Assembly: GCA_900110595.1 (NCBI GenBank)
Contig: FOEZ01000001.1
Coordinates: 62,001 to 126,000, forward strand
DNA from: Arthrobacter sp. OV608
GTDB lineage: Bacteria > Actinomycetota > Actinomycetes > Actinomycetales > Micrococcaceae
Direction of reading: 5' to 3'
Length of the DNA: 64,000 bases
A program made the position numbers and the translations under genes. The notes under the pieces were generated by a model that did not search any database, had not been told where the DNA came from, and saw only the letters and a program-made list of their open reading frames with translations. Below are positions 25,677 to 34,951 of the stretch, piece after piece; position 1 is the stretch's first letter; each line of letters begins with the position of its first letter.

Positions 25677-26561
25677 CTATTGTCCGCTGAATGTCGCGAT
25701 GGTATTGATGACGGCCGGTCCGAGAATTGCGATGAACAGCACCGGGAAAATGAAGAACAACAGCGGGAACAGGATCATCACCGGAAGTTTCATCGCCTTT
25801 TCCTCGGCGCGCTGGCGGCGTTTTACCCGCATCACTTTCGCCTGCACCCGCAGCACCCTGCTGATCGCGATGCCGTATGTGTCCGCCTGGACCACAGCCT
25901 GAACAAAGCTGCGCAGCTCCGGAATGTTGGTCCGCTCGGCCAGGGCGAGGTAGGACTCGCGGCGGCTGCGGCCCACCTGCATGTCCTGCAGGGTCCGCAC
26001 CAGTTCTTCGGCCAGGGGTCCTTTGCCGTTGTCGCCGGCCCGCGCCATGGCACCCTCAAAGCCCAGCCCTGCCTCAACAGAGATCAGCATCTGGTCCAGG
26101 GTGTTGGCGAGCTCCAACTGGATGACTTTCTGGCGCTCCAGCCCCTTGCTGTAGAGCAGCAGGTCCGGGATGAAGTAGCCCAGGAACAGCAGGAACAGCC
26201 CCGCCAGCTTCATCAGGGGTGTGCTGCCCACCGAACTCAGGTAGACACCGGCGGTAACGCCCGCAAACCCAATGCCGAGCTTGGACCCCAGCACTTTGCC
26301 CAGCGGCATGGATGCGGGCCGGCCGGCCAGGGCCAACAGCCGGTCCAGGAAGGCAACGTAGGCGGGCGGGGTCAGCCGGCGTCCGATGCCTTCGAGCAGG
26401 CCCGGTTTGGCAACGGGAGCGACAGCCAGAGGAGTGGCCCCACGGGACAGCAAGTCGTTGACCGCTACGCGGCCCTGCTTGTCTACATTCAGGGCTGACC
26501 ATGCCAAGGCGCCGACGGGGAGGCAGACCAGCAGGACGGAGAGGAGAACTATCAGGTTCAT
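25677..26561 (-). CDS. tadC: TadC, Flp pilus inner-membrane platform (locus A)
   Basis: 294 residues of the GspF/TadC family. One N-terminal helix, two central helices (about 110-155) and a C-terminal hydrophobic end surround the conserved cytoplasmic segment LANTLDQMLISVEAGLGFEGAM and RTLQDMQVGRSRRESYLALA. With TadB it forms the membrane platform turned by the TadA ATPase to assemble Flp pili. It is the last gene of locus A, 7 bp after tadB. The closest paralogue in the window is at 33115-33987. Confidence 0.92.
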   Translation of the reverse strand: MNLIVLLSVLLVCLPVGALAWSALNVDKQGRVAVNDLLSRGATPLAVAPVAKPGLLEGIGRRLTPPAYVAFLDRLLALAGRPASMPLGKVLGSKLGIGFAGVTAGVYLSSVGSTPLMKLAGLFLLFLGYFIPDLLLYSKGLERQKVIQLELANTLDQMLISVEAGLGFEGAMARAGDNGKGPLAEELVRTLQDMQVGRSRRESYLALAERTNIPELRSFVQAVVQADTYGIAISRVLRVQAKVMRVKRRQRAEEKAMKLPVMILFPLLFFIFPVLFIAILGPAVINTIATFSGQ

Positions 26562-26568
26562 GGCGTCC

Positions 26569-27501
26569 TCAAAACTTCAGGTCGATGATCTTGCGCATCC
26601 AGAGCGCGCCGATGGTCATGAGGACAAACGATGCACCGATCATCACCCAGCCCAGGGGATGGGTGAACATGGAGTTCATGTAGTTCGGGCTGACGGCCAG
26701 CAGCATGGCCACGATGCCGAAGGGCATGGCAATGAGGATGTAGGCAGAGAACTTGCCCTCAGCCGCCAAAGCCTTGATGTGTCCTTTGATTTCGGCGCGC
26801 TCGCGGATGGTTTCGTTTACCTGGTCCAGGACGTCCGCCAGGTTGCCGCCCACCTCGCGGTTGATCTGGATGGCTTGGGAAATCCAGACGAAGTCCTCGT
26901 TCTTCATCCGGTCAGCGGTGTCGTTGAGGGCAGCCAGCAGGTCCCGGCCCAGACTGGTTTCGGTAATCACCCGACGCATCTCTTCCGACGTCGGCTTCTG
27001 GGACTCGGCGCCGGCTGCATCGATGGCGCGCAAAATACTGTGGCCCGCGCGGAGGCCTCCCGAGAGGAGCTGGAGGGTGTCTCCGAGCTGGCTGTCGAAC
27101 GCAGCACGGCGTTTTCCGGCGAGGAATCCCAGGACCAGTTTCCCCACGAAGGGCGAAAGCAGCGCCAGCAGGATTCCCACCGGCGGTCCCACAGTGACCA
27201 CACCCACCAGCATTCCGACGCAAGCGCCAATCCCCACCAGCAGGAAGAACTCGGCCTGGCTCAGGCGCAGCCCGGCGTTCTCGAGTTCTGCCCGGGAGAA
27301 GAGGCGGACGTTCCGCCCGTGCAGGAGCCGTTCGAAGGACCGGACGCCGGAGAGCGCCAGGCGGGAGATCGATGACGGCGGCTCGGGCTCAAAGGGACGG
27401 CGGCGGTCCAGCGGCACGTCCGGCGTGCTCGGCAGCAGCACCGACACGCCCAGCAGGCTGACGGCCAGCAGCAGGATGACTGCTCCAACAGCGAGGATCA
27501 C
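26569..27501 (-). CDS. tadB: TadB, Flp pilus inner-membrane platform (locus A)
   Basis: 310 residues, GspF domain family. One N-terminal helix, a middle pair (about 95-130) and two C-terminal helices frame LQLLSGGLRAGHSILRAIDA and EVGGNLADVLDQVNETIRER. It pairs with TadC in the Tad secretion platform. The GTG start at 27501 lies 8 bp after tadA, so the two are probably co-translated. Paralogous to the copy at 33998-34951. Confidence 0.92.
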   Translation of the reverse strand: MILAVGAVILLLAVSLLGVSVLLPSTPDVPLDRRRPFEPEPPSSISRLALSGVRSFERLLHGRNVRLFSRAELENAGLRLSQAEFFLLVGIGACVGMLVGVVTVGPPVGILLALLSPFVGKLVLGFLAGKRRAAFDSQLGDTLQLLSGGLRAGHSILRAIDAAGAESQKPTSEEMRRVITETSLGRDLLAALNDTADRMKNEDFVWISQAIQINREVGGNLADVLDQVNETIRERAEIKGHIKALAAEGKFSAYILIAMPFGIVAMLLAVSPNYMNSMFTHPLGWVMIGASFVLMTIGALWMRKIIDLKF

Positions 27502-27509
27502 AGCTGTGC

Positions 27510-29006
27510 CTATCTTCCGGGTGTTTGGGTTGCGGGATTTTGGGGGCCGGCGAAGACGCTGGGGGAGACGTGGATGCCCAGGTCCTCGAACCGGTCGATG
27601 AACCGGGGCCGGATTCCGGTGGCAACGGGTTTGCCGAGGAAGCGGCCATGGGCGTCCACTCCGGCGGAGTAGTCGAAGACGAATGCGTCCTGGAGGGTCA
27701 CGATGTCCCCTTCCATGCCCTGGACTTCGGTGACGTGCGTGATGCGGCGTGAGCCGTCGCGGAGCCTGGAGATCTGGACGATGAGGTTGACGGCCGAGGC
27801 GATCTGCTCGCGGATGGCCCGCAGCGGCAGGTCCATCCCGGCCATCAGGACCAGCGTTTCGAGCCGGGCAACGGCGTCGCGGGGCGAGTTGGAGTGCACG
27901 GTGGACAGGGAGCCGTCGTGGCCGGTGTTCATGGCCTGGAGCATGTCCAGCGATTCCCCGCCACGGACCTCACCCACCACAATCCGGTCCGGGCGCATAC
28001 GCAGGGAGTTGCGCAGAAGTTCGCGGATGGTTACGGCACCCTTGCCCTCGGTGTTCGGCGGCCTGCTTTCGAGTCGGACCACGTGCTGCTGCTGGATCTG
28101 GAGTTCCACGGCGTCCTCGATGGTGACGATGCGTTCGTCGGACGGGAGGAAGGAGGACAACACGTTGAGCAGGGTAGTCTTGCCGGTTCCCGTACCGCCG
28201 GACACGATGATGTTGAGCTTGGCCTTGACGCAGGCGTTGAGCAGCTCGGCCATCTCCGGGGTCAGGGTTCCGAAGTCGATCAGGTTCCGGACCGTCAACG
28301 GGGTCTTGCTGAACTTTCGGATAGTCAGCGACGAGCCGCCCACTGCCAGCGGCGGGATCACGGCGTTGACACGCGAGCCGTCCTCCAATCGCGCATCCAC
28401 CAGCGGGGAGGACTCGTCAATGCGGCGGCCCACCTTGGAGACGATGCGCTCGATGACCTTGCGCAGGTGCTCCTCGGAGCTGAACCGGGACTCGGTGAGC
28501 GTGAGCTTTCCTTTGCGCTCCACATAGATCTGGTCCATGCGGTTGACCATGATTTCCGTGACGGCGGGATCGTCCAGCAGGCGCTGGAGCGGTCCGAAGC
28601 CTAAAACGTCATCAGCCACATCCTGGACGAGACGGGTGCGCTCCTCCGGAGTGAGGGGTACCTGCTCGGCGTCAATGATCCGGGTCAGTTCCTCCTTGGC
28701 GGTGGCCCGCAGCTCCTTCTCGGTGACAGCCGCGTCATTGAAGCGCGTCCCCATCTTCTCGAAAAGGGCGCTGGCCGCGCGAAGCTTCATGGCTGCGAAG
28801 ACATCCACGCTCGGTGCCTTGGGCACTGAGGGCGTGCCGGCGTCGTACGTTGGCGTCAGGGGAGCCTGCTGGGCCGGAGTGTGCCGCACCCCGCCGTCTT
28901 GGGAGGGGGGCACGACGGCGGGACGCGGCGGCTCGAGCACGGCAACGTTGCTGCCGCTCGCCTGGGCGCGGTCCTGGACAGCGCTGATCCGTTCGGAGAG
29001 CTTCAT
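27510..29006 (-). CDS. tadA: TadA/CpaF secretion ATPase (locus A)
   Basis: 498 residues of the type II/IV secretion ATPase family. It powers Flp pilus extension at the cytoplasmic face of the membrane. Walker A GGTGTGKT is at 270-277, the Asp box TIEDAVE near 295, the Walker B-like [11 protein letters not shown] near 341-351, and the His box GHDGSLSTVHSNS follows. The N-terminal 65 residues are a Pro/Ala-rich variable region. Its start shares one base with the tadZ stop. The C-terminal two thirds are very similar to the second copy at 34951-36417. Confidence 0.95.
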   Translation of the reverse strand: MKLSERISAVQDRAQASGSNVAVLEPPRPAVVPPSQDGGVRHTPAQQAPLTPTYDAGTPSVPKAPSVDVFAAMKLRAASALFEKMGTRFNDAAVTEKELRATAKEELTRIIDAEQVPLTPEERTRLVQDVADDVLGFGPLQRLLDDPAVTEIMVNRMDQIYVERKGKLTLTESRFSSEEHLRKVIERIVSKVGRRIDESSPLVDARLEDGSRVNAVIPPLAVGGSSLTIRKFSKTPLTVRNLIDFGTLTPEMAELLNACVKAKLNIIVSGGTGTGKTTLLNVLSSFLPSDERIVTIEDAVELQIQQQHVVRLESRPPNTEGKGAVTIRELLRNSLRMRPDRIVVGEVRGGESLDMLQAMNTGHDGSLSTVHSNSPRDAVARLETLVLMAGMDLPLRAIREQIASAVNLIVQISRLRDGSRRITHVTEVQGMEGDIVTLQDAFVFDYSAGVDAHGRFLGKPVATGIRPRFIDRFEDLGIHVSPSVFAGPQNPATQTPGR

Positions 29007-30199
29007 CAGATGACCACCCTTCGGTGAAGTTTGCGCTGGGCCTGGGCACGCCAGGCCGGGTTGAACCTCTCCACGAGCTGGCGGAGGCTTTTCACGGCCG
29101 GGTCCTTTTTGGATTCCTGGAGGACGGGGATGCCGCGGTTGGTGGACAGTGCCACGGCGCGGGACCGGGGAACGCTGACGTCCACGGGCGCGCCGATGGT
29201 GGATTCGACGTCGCGGACGTTGAGCCCTGCCTTGGGGTCCGCCATGTTCAGGACAACGTGGCGTGATTCGGGCATGATCTCGAGCTGGCGGAGCACCTCA
29301 AGGCCGGAGCGGAGGCCGCGCAGGCTGGGGATGTCCATGGCGCTGACCCACACCACGTCTGTGCACTGCTCCATCGCGGCGAGGCCGATTTCGGGCATGC
29401 CGGGGGCGGTGTCCAGGACCACGTACTGGAATTCGTGGGACAGCTGTTCCACCAGGCGGCTGACCTGTTCCGGGGTGATGTGGTCCGCGTCCACCGGGTT
29501 CGGCGGTGCGCAGAGGGCGTAAATGCCGGCCGGGTGCACGGTGAGGAAGGCCTTGAGGACCAGAGAGTCCTGGGCTGCTGCCGGCGTGACGGCATCCGTG
29601 ACGGTGTGCTGGGGGTTGAGGTAGAGGCCGGAGGCGACGTCGCCGAACTGGAGGTCCAGGTCAACGATGACCACGCTCATGGGCGCGATCTGCCCCAGGC
29701 CGATGGCGATGTTCGTGGCCAGCGTGGTTTTGCCGACGCCGCCTTTGGGGGAGAAGACGCCGATCACCAGGCCCTTGCCGTTGGTTTCCTGGTTGCTTTC
29801 GGGGCCGCGGTGCCGGGTGGCGAAGGACTGGCAGGCCCGTTCGAGCAGCACCCGGATTTCTGCGGCGTCCGCCTGCGGGCTGAGGATGTCCCGGATGCCG
29901 GCGCGCATGGCATTGAGGAGGTGCGCGGGATCCACGTCGCTGACCAGCACCAGGCTGAGGCCGGGGACCTGGACGTCGAAGACCTTGGCGAAGCGCAGAG
30001 CTTCCTCGTAGGGCACGTCCGGTCCGATGATGAGCACTTCGGGCTGTTCCTGGTTGAGGAGGGCGAAGAGTTCATGCGGGCCGGCCGGGAGGATGTCCGA
30101 GGCGATGGTCTGGACGGAGCCGCGCAGGCCGTTGGCGACGGCGGCGCGCAGCTTCTGGTCGAAGTCTCCGTTGGGGGAGAGCAGGACGAAGCGGCTCAC
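29006..30199 (-). CDS. tadZ: TadZ/CpaE pilus-localisation ATPase (locus A)
   Basis: 397 residues. A receiver-like N-terminal domain (about 1-135, without a full phospho-acceptor set that I can identify) precedes a MinD/ParA-type ATPase with the deviant Walker A SPKGGVGKTT (about 152-161) and VVIVDLDLQFGD. TadZ/CpaE proteins place the Tad machine in the cell and recruit other components. It overlaps the cpaB end by 4 bp, consistent with one operon. Paralogous to 36414-37613. Confidence 0.92.
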   Translation of the reverse strand: MSRFVLLSPNGDFDQKLRAAVANGLRGSVQTIASDILPAGPHELFALLNQEQPEVLIIGPDVPYEEALRFAKVFDVQVPGLSLVLVSDVDPAHLLNAMRAGIRDILSPQADAAEIRVLLERACQSFATRHRGPESNQETNGKGLVIGVFSPKGGVGKTTLATNIAIGLGQIAPMSVVIVDLDLQFGDVASGLYLNPQHTVTDAVTPAAAQDSLVLKAFLTVHPAGIYALCAPPNPVDADHITPEQVSRLVEQLSHEFQYVVLDTAPGMPEIGLAAMEQCTDVVWVSAMDIPSLRGLRSGLEVLRQLEIMPESRHVVLNMADPKAGLNVRDVESTIGAPVDVSVPRSRAVALSTNRGIPVLQESKKDPAVKSLRQLVERFNPAWRAQAQRKLHRRVVI

Positions 30200-30951
30200 C
30201 TGTACACCACTTCCTTGCGTTCGATCTTGGGCCCGTTGTCCTGGGCGTCCAGGGGTTCCTTGGTGAGCCAGAGGCTGCCATTGATGGAGGTGAAGATGAT
30301 CTTGCTGGCGTCCACATCGCTGACTGCGACGGTGAGCATGAGGGAGCCCTCCGGGAGGGTGGTGTCTGCGGGGTCGGTTCCGTCCGCCGGCTTTTCCGCG
30401 CTCGCGGCCTGGGGAGCGCGCTGGACGGCGGTGACCAAGACCTTGCGGAGGGTGAGCTGGGTGGAGGCGTCTCCTGCGGCGGCCTTCACGGCGCCGTTTT
30501 CGAAGTTGAGCGAGATACCCACGTGGTCACCCACGTTGATGCGCCCGCCCACGACGCGCTTGGGCTCTACCTCGAACGAGACTTCCTGAAGACCGGCCGG
30601 TACCTCGACCGCCCCCTTGGCTTTCACATCCGCCGGCGCGACGAGTCGTTCTGCCAGGAGCTGTTCACCGGGCACGAGGTCCACAGCGCTGACCGTGCCA
30701 GCCTTGTTGTCCAGGGTGCTGAGGGCACTGACCGACACTCCTGCTGAGGGGATCTTCTCTACAACCAGGGAGGCGGTCATGTCGTTTACTGGCGTTCCGG
30801 CCGGGATAGCGTTCTTTACTACCAAGACGTTCTTGGGTTCCGTGGAGGCCAATGCCCGCTGGTCCGCACCTTGGGCGTAGAAGACGATGAGGAGGGCTCC
30901 TACAATCGCCAAAGCGACCGCGGCCGTTCCGGCGAGCAGGCGAGACTTCAC
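30196..30951 (-). CDS. cpaB: CpaB/RcpC-like SAF-domain pilus assembly protein (locus A)
   Basis: 251 residues. An N-terminal hydrophobic helix (about 5-27) anchors the protein; the rest, including the SAF domain (about 40-105, VVKNAIPAGTPVNDM and VDLVPGEQLLAERL), would lie outside the membrane. In Gram-negative bacteria CpaB/RcpC works with the secretin; here, without an outer membrane, it may guide the pilus through the wall (inference). GTG start at 30951, 33 bp after tadG. Confidence 0.88.
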   Translation of the reverse strand: MKSRLLAGTAAVALAIVGALLIVFYAQGADQRALASTEPKNVLVVKNAIPAGTPVNDMTASLVVEKIPSAGVSVSALSTLDNKAGTVSAVDLVPGEQLLAERLVAPADVKAKGAVEVPAGLQEVSFEVEPKRVVGGRINVGDHVGISLNFENGAVKAAAGDASTQLTLRKVLVTAVQRAPQAASAEKPADGTDPADTTLPEGSLMLTVAVSDVDASKIIFTSINGSLWLTKEPLDAQDNGPKIERKEVVYR

Positions 30952-30984
30952 TTTTAACTCCTGGATAAGGGTGGTTCTAGGTGA

Positions 30985-31950
30985 TCAGAGGGTGAGGCGG
31001 GCAATCGAAGCCCCGTAATCCGGGGTACTGCCGAGTTCAAAACCTTCGGCCAGGGAAACGAACTTCACGAAGTAGCCCCTGATGGCCTTGTTTGCCACAG
31101 CCGTCCCGGTTGTCCAGCTGATGGATGCGAAGTGGTATCCGGTGACGTGGAACGCTGCGAAACCTTTGATGTAGTACTTGCCGCTGGACCCGGTTCCCGT
31201 AGCTATGTCGTACAAGGGCAGGAGGACGGTCTGGTCGTTCATCTGGGTGAAATCAGCTGCGGCGCACGTTGAGGGGACGCTTGCTCCTGTGTCACTGGCG
31301 AACCAGATGCCCGAGTTGGTAGATACGCCCGCTGTGGCGGTTATGGAGCATTTTGCTGACGTCGTCTGGATCCAGCCGAATCCGCCAGGTATTCCACCAC
31401 ATCCGTTCACTGATTGCTCCAGCACCTGCTCGAGGCCCTTGACGCCCCCGGCAGGAATGTTCAGTTTGCAGTGGGCGATGGCCAACGGCAGTATAATAGG
31501 TCCTTTGGACGGAGTTCCCCACACGGCCGACGAACGGGCGCCGACTTCCTTGGTTGGGATGCCGATCGCCTTGGCGAAGAAGAGGGAAACGGAGTTGTCC
31601 TTGCCCCCGGATTCCTTGGCGGAGGTGGTGACGCTGACCTTCCGGGCTGTCTTATCGAGCTCGATGCTGTACACCTTGCTCATGCCGTCCAGGGCGTTCT
31701 GGTTGGCGAGGCTGGTAGCGAGGCTCGACGTCGTAGCGCAATTCGCATCCGCAGCGTTCCGCGCGCATTTCTGTGCGAGGGCGACGGCGGCCGCGTCAGC
31801 TCCGTTTTGGAGTTGTGCGCGTTCTGAGTAAATGACTCCGACGTCGACGGCGATCGCCACGAAGCCTAGGAGAGTTACCAGAAGGATGGCGACGATGACC
31901 GAGACGGCGCCGTGCTCCCGCCCTGCCTTGTCTGTCTTCAGCCGCCGCAC
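30985..31950 (-). CDS. tadG: TadG-like surface protein (locus A)
   Basis: 321 residues. An N-terminal helix (HGAVSVIVAILLVTLLGFVA) is followed by VDVGVIYSERAQLQNGADAA, the typical TadG/TadE-like start, then a long extracellular part with several cysteines that could form disulfides. Unlike the pilins and TadE, the residue five after the glycine of the prepilin-like site is not Glu (GAVSVIV), so processing by the prepilin peptidase is doubtful. GTG 31950 overlaps the tadE end by 13 bp. Confidence 0.85.
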   Translation of the reverse strand: MRRLKTDKAGREHGAVSVIVAILLVTLLGFVAIAVDVGVIYSERAQLQNGADAAAVALAQKCARNAADANCATTSSLATSLANQNALDGMSKVYSIELDKTARKVSVTTSAKESGGKDNSVSLFFAKAIGIPTKEVGARSSAVWGTPSKGPIILPLAIAHCKLNIPAGGVKGLEQVLEQSVNGCGGIPGGFGWIQTTSAKCSITATAGVSTNSGIWFASDTGASVPSTCAAADFTQMNDQTVLLPLYDIATGTGSSGKYYIKGFAAFHVTGYHFASISWTTGTAVANKAIRGYFVKFVSLAEGFELGSTPDYGASIARLTL

Positions 31951-32327
31951 AACATGACTCCCTTGCCTGTCATGGGGAAGGGCCCGGCGATGCCGGTGAT
32001 GGTAGGCAGCGTGTAGCTGATGGTGAAGGTGGTCTGCGGGCTGGCCCCGGCGGGAATCATTGAAGGGCAGGCTGTGCCGAACTGTATGTTGGTGTCCTTT
32101 AACCCGGGATTCAAAGAAGCTGCAGCGCTCTTCGCAGCCGAACGTGCGGCTGCCTGGTTACCGGAAATGGCCATGACCCGGGCGCCGTCGCGGGCAGCGT
32201 TGGTCAGGGTGATTTGTGCGTTGTAGGCGCGCCCGAATTCGATGGTGCCCAGAACAAGCATTAAGAGGAGGGGCAGCAGGATTGCGAATTCGACGGCGGC
32301 CGCGCCGCGCTCCGAATCGTGTGACAC
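31938..32327 (-). CDS. tadE: TadE-like pseudopilin (locus A)
   Basis: 129 residues. ERGAAAVEFAILLPLLLMLV is a class IV prepilin-like site: cleavage after G, Glu at +5, then a hydrophobic helix. TadE proteins are minor pilins or anchors of the Flp system. I chose the GTG at 32327 because AGGAGG lies eight bases before it; another in-frame GTG at 32336 lies too close to that site. It follows the pilin gene by 93 bp and overlaps tadG. Confidence 0.87.
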   Translation of the reverse strand: MSHDSERGAAAVEFAILLPLLLMLVLGTIEFGRAYNAQITLTNAARDGARVMAISGNQAAARSAAKSAAASLNPGLKDTNIQFGTACPSMIPAGASPQTTFTISYTLPTITGIAGPFPMTGKGVMLCGG

Positions 32328-32420
32328 CTGCTGCACCTCCTCTTCAATGTCTCGTTTTGTCGCTCCCGTTTGAGGCGGTGCGGTTCCGATATGGGGTCCG
32401 AAACCGGACTTTCTGCTTTA

Positions 32421-32627
32421 CTACGGGGAGGGGATGGCGGTGGTGGTGGGGTGAGCGATGTCGCTCGTGACACCGGTGAAGAGGGTGCCGAGCTGGCCGC
32501 CGAGGGTGCTGACAGCGACGATGATGACAACGGCGATCAGGGCGACCATGATGCCGTATTCAACGGCGGTGGCGCCCTTTTCTTCGTTGCGAAGGCGGAT
32601 CATGAGGTTGGTGTAAAGAGAAAGCAT
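32421..32627 (-). CDS. flp: Flp-type pilin (locus A)
   Basis: 68 residues. EEKGATAVEYGIMVALIAVV carries the Flp cleavage site (G/ATAVE, Glu+5, Tyr+6) and one hydrophobic helix; the mature pilin would be about 50 residues, assembled into thin fibres. ATG 32627 follows CAGGAG, so the long open frame upstream is not coding. First gene of locus A. It differs from the three locus-B pilins (VEYG, not TEYS, after the cleavage site). Confidence 0.93.
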   Translation of the reverse strand: MLSLYTNLMIRLRNEEKGATAVEYGIMVALIAVVIIVAVSTLGGQLGTLFTGVTSDIAHPTTTAIPSP

Positions 32628-32819
32628 TTTGTACTCCTGAGCGAGACGGATTGGCTGGCCCTGCACCAGCACTGATACGAAGTTAGCAACCAGAATTGGC
32701 CCTAAACCTGGATCTTGGAGCATCCTGCGCAAAGGCTTTTCGGGGTGTTCTTTTCCTGCGTTTTCGCTTGGCTTTTGCTGCGCCAACACTGCGATTCGAA
32801 CTTTCGCGGGCACACAAAC

Positions 32820-32852
32820 GGACCCCCTCGGTTCTGGGTGCCGAGGGGGTCC
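32820..32852 (-). terminator. Terminator between the two tad loci
   Basis: GGACCCCCTCGG (32820-32831) and CCGAGGGGGTCC (32841-32852) pair perfectly over 12 bp with a 9-nt loop. Read on the minus strand a T-rich run (gtttgtg) follows. It lies just after the last pilin of locus B and before locus A, so the two loci are probably separate transcripts. Confidence 0.8.
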
Positions 32853-32893
32853 GGTCTTTGGGGCGCCGAGCGGGCGCGAGGGGCATGAGACTA

Positions 32894-33106
32894 CTAGGGG
32901 AGACCTAATGCCGTTCTGATGCCAGCGGTGAGAAAGCCAAATGACGAGTTCAGCGCGGTACCGAATAGACCCACACCAGCAACAATCACGATGGCAATGA
33001 AGCCGACCAGAAGGCTGTACTCAGTAGCGGTGGCGCCGCGTTCCTGGTTGCGGAAGGTGGTCAGGACAGCAGATGCGCCCATCAGAAGCCGCGTCAGATA
33101 TTTCAC
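32894..33106 (-). CDS. flp: Flp-type pilin at the end of locus B
   Basis: 70 residues. QERGATATEYSLLVGFIAIV contains the class IVb cleavage site (G/ATATEY) and the hydrophobic helix. GTG 33106 follows AGGAGG four bases away, and the gene lies 8 bp after tadC, so it is co-transcribed as the last gene of locus B. It is a third pilin of that locus and differs in its C-terminal half from the pair at 39866-40298. It may be a minor pilin. Confidence 0.92.
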   Translation of the reverse strand: MKYLTRLLMGASAVLTTFRNQERGATATEYSLLVGFIAIVIVAGVGLFGTALNSSFGFLTAGIRTALGLP

Positions 33107-33114
33107 CAGTCCTC

Positions 33115-33987
33115 CTAGGAAAAGGCTGCAACAATATTCATCACTGCTGGCCCTAGCAGGATGATGAAGAGGGTCGGGAAGATGAAGAAGATCAGCGGAA
33201 ACAGGATCTTCACCGGGATTTTCATCGCGTGTTCCTCTGCCCGCTGGCGGCGCTTTAGGCGCATTTCGTGGGCTTGAACCTTCAGAACCTTTGCGATGGC
33301 AATGCCGTACGCATCTGCCTGGACAATGGCCCGGATAAAAGATCGCAGGTCCGGGACATCAACACGGTCAGACATCGACAGGTAGGCCTCCTTCCGGGAC
33401 CGTCCAACTTGCATATCCTGCAAAGTCCGGGTCATTTCGTCCGCGAGCGGCCCGCTTCCATTCTGCGCCGTGCGGGCCATCGCGGCCTCGAACCCCAAAC
33501 CGGCCTGTACGGAAATCAGCATTTGATCCAGGGTGTTGGGCAGTTCCTGCCTGATCTTGGCCCTTCTTTTCTCGGCATTGGTTCGCACCAGGAGATCGGG
33601 CGCGAAGTAGCCGAACGCAATTGCGGCGAGGAGAATGGCAAAGCGAGCTGGTTCCGGGGACGCGAGGAAGAAGAACAACCCGAAGGCCGCTGCTCCGAGC
33701 GCCAACATCGGTTTGACCACCAGGAGGCGCTCCAGCGGCCACTCTTTCGGCCGCCCCACCGCCGCAAGCTGCTTGTCCAGCCAAGCGACGTATCCCACTG
33801 GAGTGATTTTGCGGGCGATGGCGCTCGCATCTATAGAAACGCCCTGCTGGGACGCGTTCCTGGCCCTTTGGCCCAAGTTTGCCTGGATGTTGCGCATGGC
33901 AACCCTGTCGACAGCGAACACGGACCAAACCAGATAGGAGATGGGAATAACGATTGCCAGCATCGCGCCTAGTGCTATCGGTGACAT
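33115..33987 (-). CDS. tadC: TadC, Flp pilus platform (locus B)
   Basis: 290 residues. It has the same layout as the locus-A TadC, with the shared segment LPNTLDQMLISVQAGLGFEA and RTLQDMQVGRSRKEAYLSMS. Together with TadB B it should form a separate assembly platform. The two TadC copies differ most in the N-terminal 90 residues. It follows tadB by 10 bp and precedes the extra pilin. Confidence 0.92.
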   Translation of the reverse strand: MSPIALGAMLAIVIPISYLVWSVFAVDRVAMRNIQANLGQRARNASQQGVSIDASAIARKITPVGYVAWLDKQLAAVGRPKEWPLERLLVVKPMLALGAAAFGLFFFLASPEPARFAILLAAIAFGYFAPDLLVRTNAEKRRAKIRQELPNTLDQMLISVQAGLGFEAAMARTAQNGSGPLADEMTRTLQDMQVGRSRKEAYLSMSDRVDVPDLRSFIRAIVQADAYGIAIAKVLKVQAHEMRLKRRQRAEEHAMKIPVKILFPLIFFIFPTLFIILLGPAVMNIVAAFS

Positions 33988-33997
33988 GTCATTGCTC

Positions 33998-34951
33998 CTA
34001 GTACTTAGGTTTGATCAGACGGCTGAGCCAGAAACCCCCGGCGGTCAGCATGACAGCGGCGGCCCCCAACATCAGATAACCGGGCACAGTGCTCGTAAAA
34101 GTCTTCGAGTACGAGGGATTGATAAAGATCAACGCGAAGAAGAGCACTACCGGAAGGCCCATGAGGACCGCGGCAGACATTTTGCCTTCAGCGCTCAAAG
34201 CTTTTACTTGCCGTCTAATTTGGTTGCGGTCTCGAATCGTCTCGCCAACGTGATCCAATACCTCCGCCAGGTCTCCGCCCACTTCACGGTGGATCTCGAT
34301 CGCTTGGGAAATCCAGGAGAAATCCTCACTGCCAGTGCGCGCAGACACGTCCAGCATGGATTCTCCAAGGTCCCGGCCGATCCTGGTCTCGTTGACGATT
34401 CGGCTCAGCTCTTCGGACATCGGAGCGTCAGATTCGCGGGCCGAAGCATCAATGGCCCTAAGCAGGCTGTGGCCGGCACGCATGCTGCCGGTGAGCATCT
34501 GCAGAGTATCGGGCAACTGTTCGTCAAACTTGCTCTTGCGGCGTGATGTCAAGACGGTGAGATAGGCGAGCATGCCCCCGGGAACGATCGCGAACGCCAG
34601 GATTGCGAAGAAGAGGCCACCCAACATGAATGCCAAGACGGCGCCGACCAGTGAGCCTGCCCCCATCATCAAGAGGAAGTCGGCCGGCTGGGCCTTCAGC
34701 CCCGCACGCTCAAGCCGTTCCCGACTGACAAGGAAGTCATTCTTCCCTTTCAACTTCTTGTTGATCGCGCCGACAGCAGTATCGGTGAGAAGGGTTAGCT
34801 TGGAGGCGGCCGCCGCGACGTCCGGGCGGCGCCTCTCGATCGGAATCACGTGCTTGGATTTGAGGACCACTGTGAACAGGAGGATGACTGCCGCGAAAAG
34901 CAGCAGCACTCCCAACAGCATGGGTGCTACTGAGTCCTCTGGTACGGTCAT
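33998..34951 (-). CDS. tadB: TadB, Flp pilus platform (locus B)
   Basis: 317 residues from ATG 34951. The GspF domain has LQMLTGSMRAGHSLLRAIDA and EVGGDLAEVLDHVGETIRDR, close to the locus-A copy. A GTG one codon upstream is in frame, but the ATG overlapping the tadA stop (TGATG) looks more natural. Four to five hydrophobic helices. Role as for the locus-A TadB, in its own machine. Confidence 0.92.
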   Translation of the reverse strand: MTVPEDSVAPMLLGVLLLFAAVILLFTVVLKSKHVIPIERRRPDVAAAASKLTLLTDTAVGAINKKLKGKNDFLVSRERLERAGLKAQPADFLLMMGAGSLVGAVLAFMLGGLFFAILAFAIVPGGMLAYLTVLTSRRKSKFDEQLPDTLQMLTGSMRAGHSLLRAIDASARESDAPMSEELSRIVNETRIGRDLGESMLDVSARTGSEDFSWISQAIEIHREVGGDLAEVLDHVGETIRDRNQIRRQVKALSAEGKMSAAVLMGLPVVLFFALIFINPSYSKTFTSTVPGYLMLGAAAVMLTAGGFWLSRLIKPKY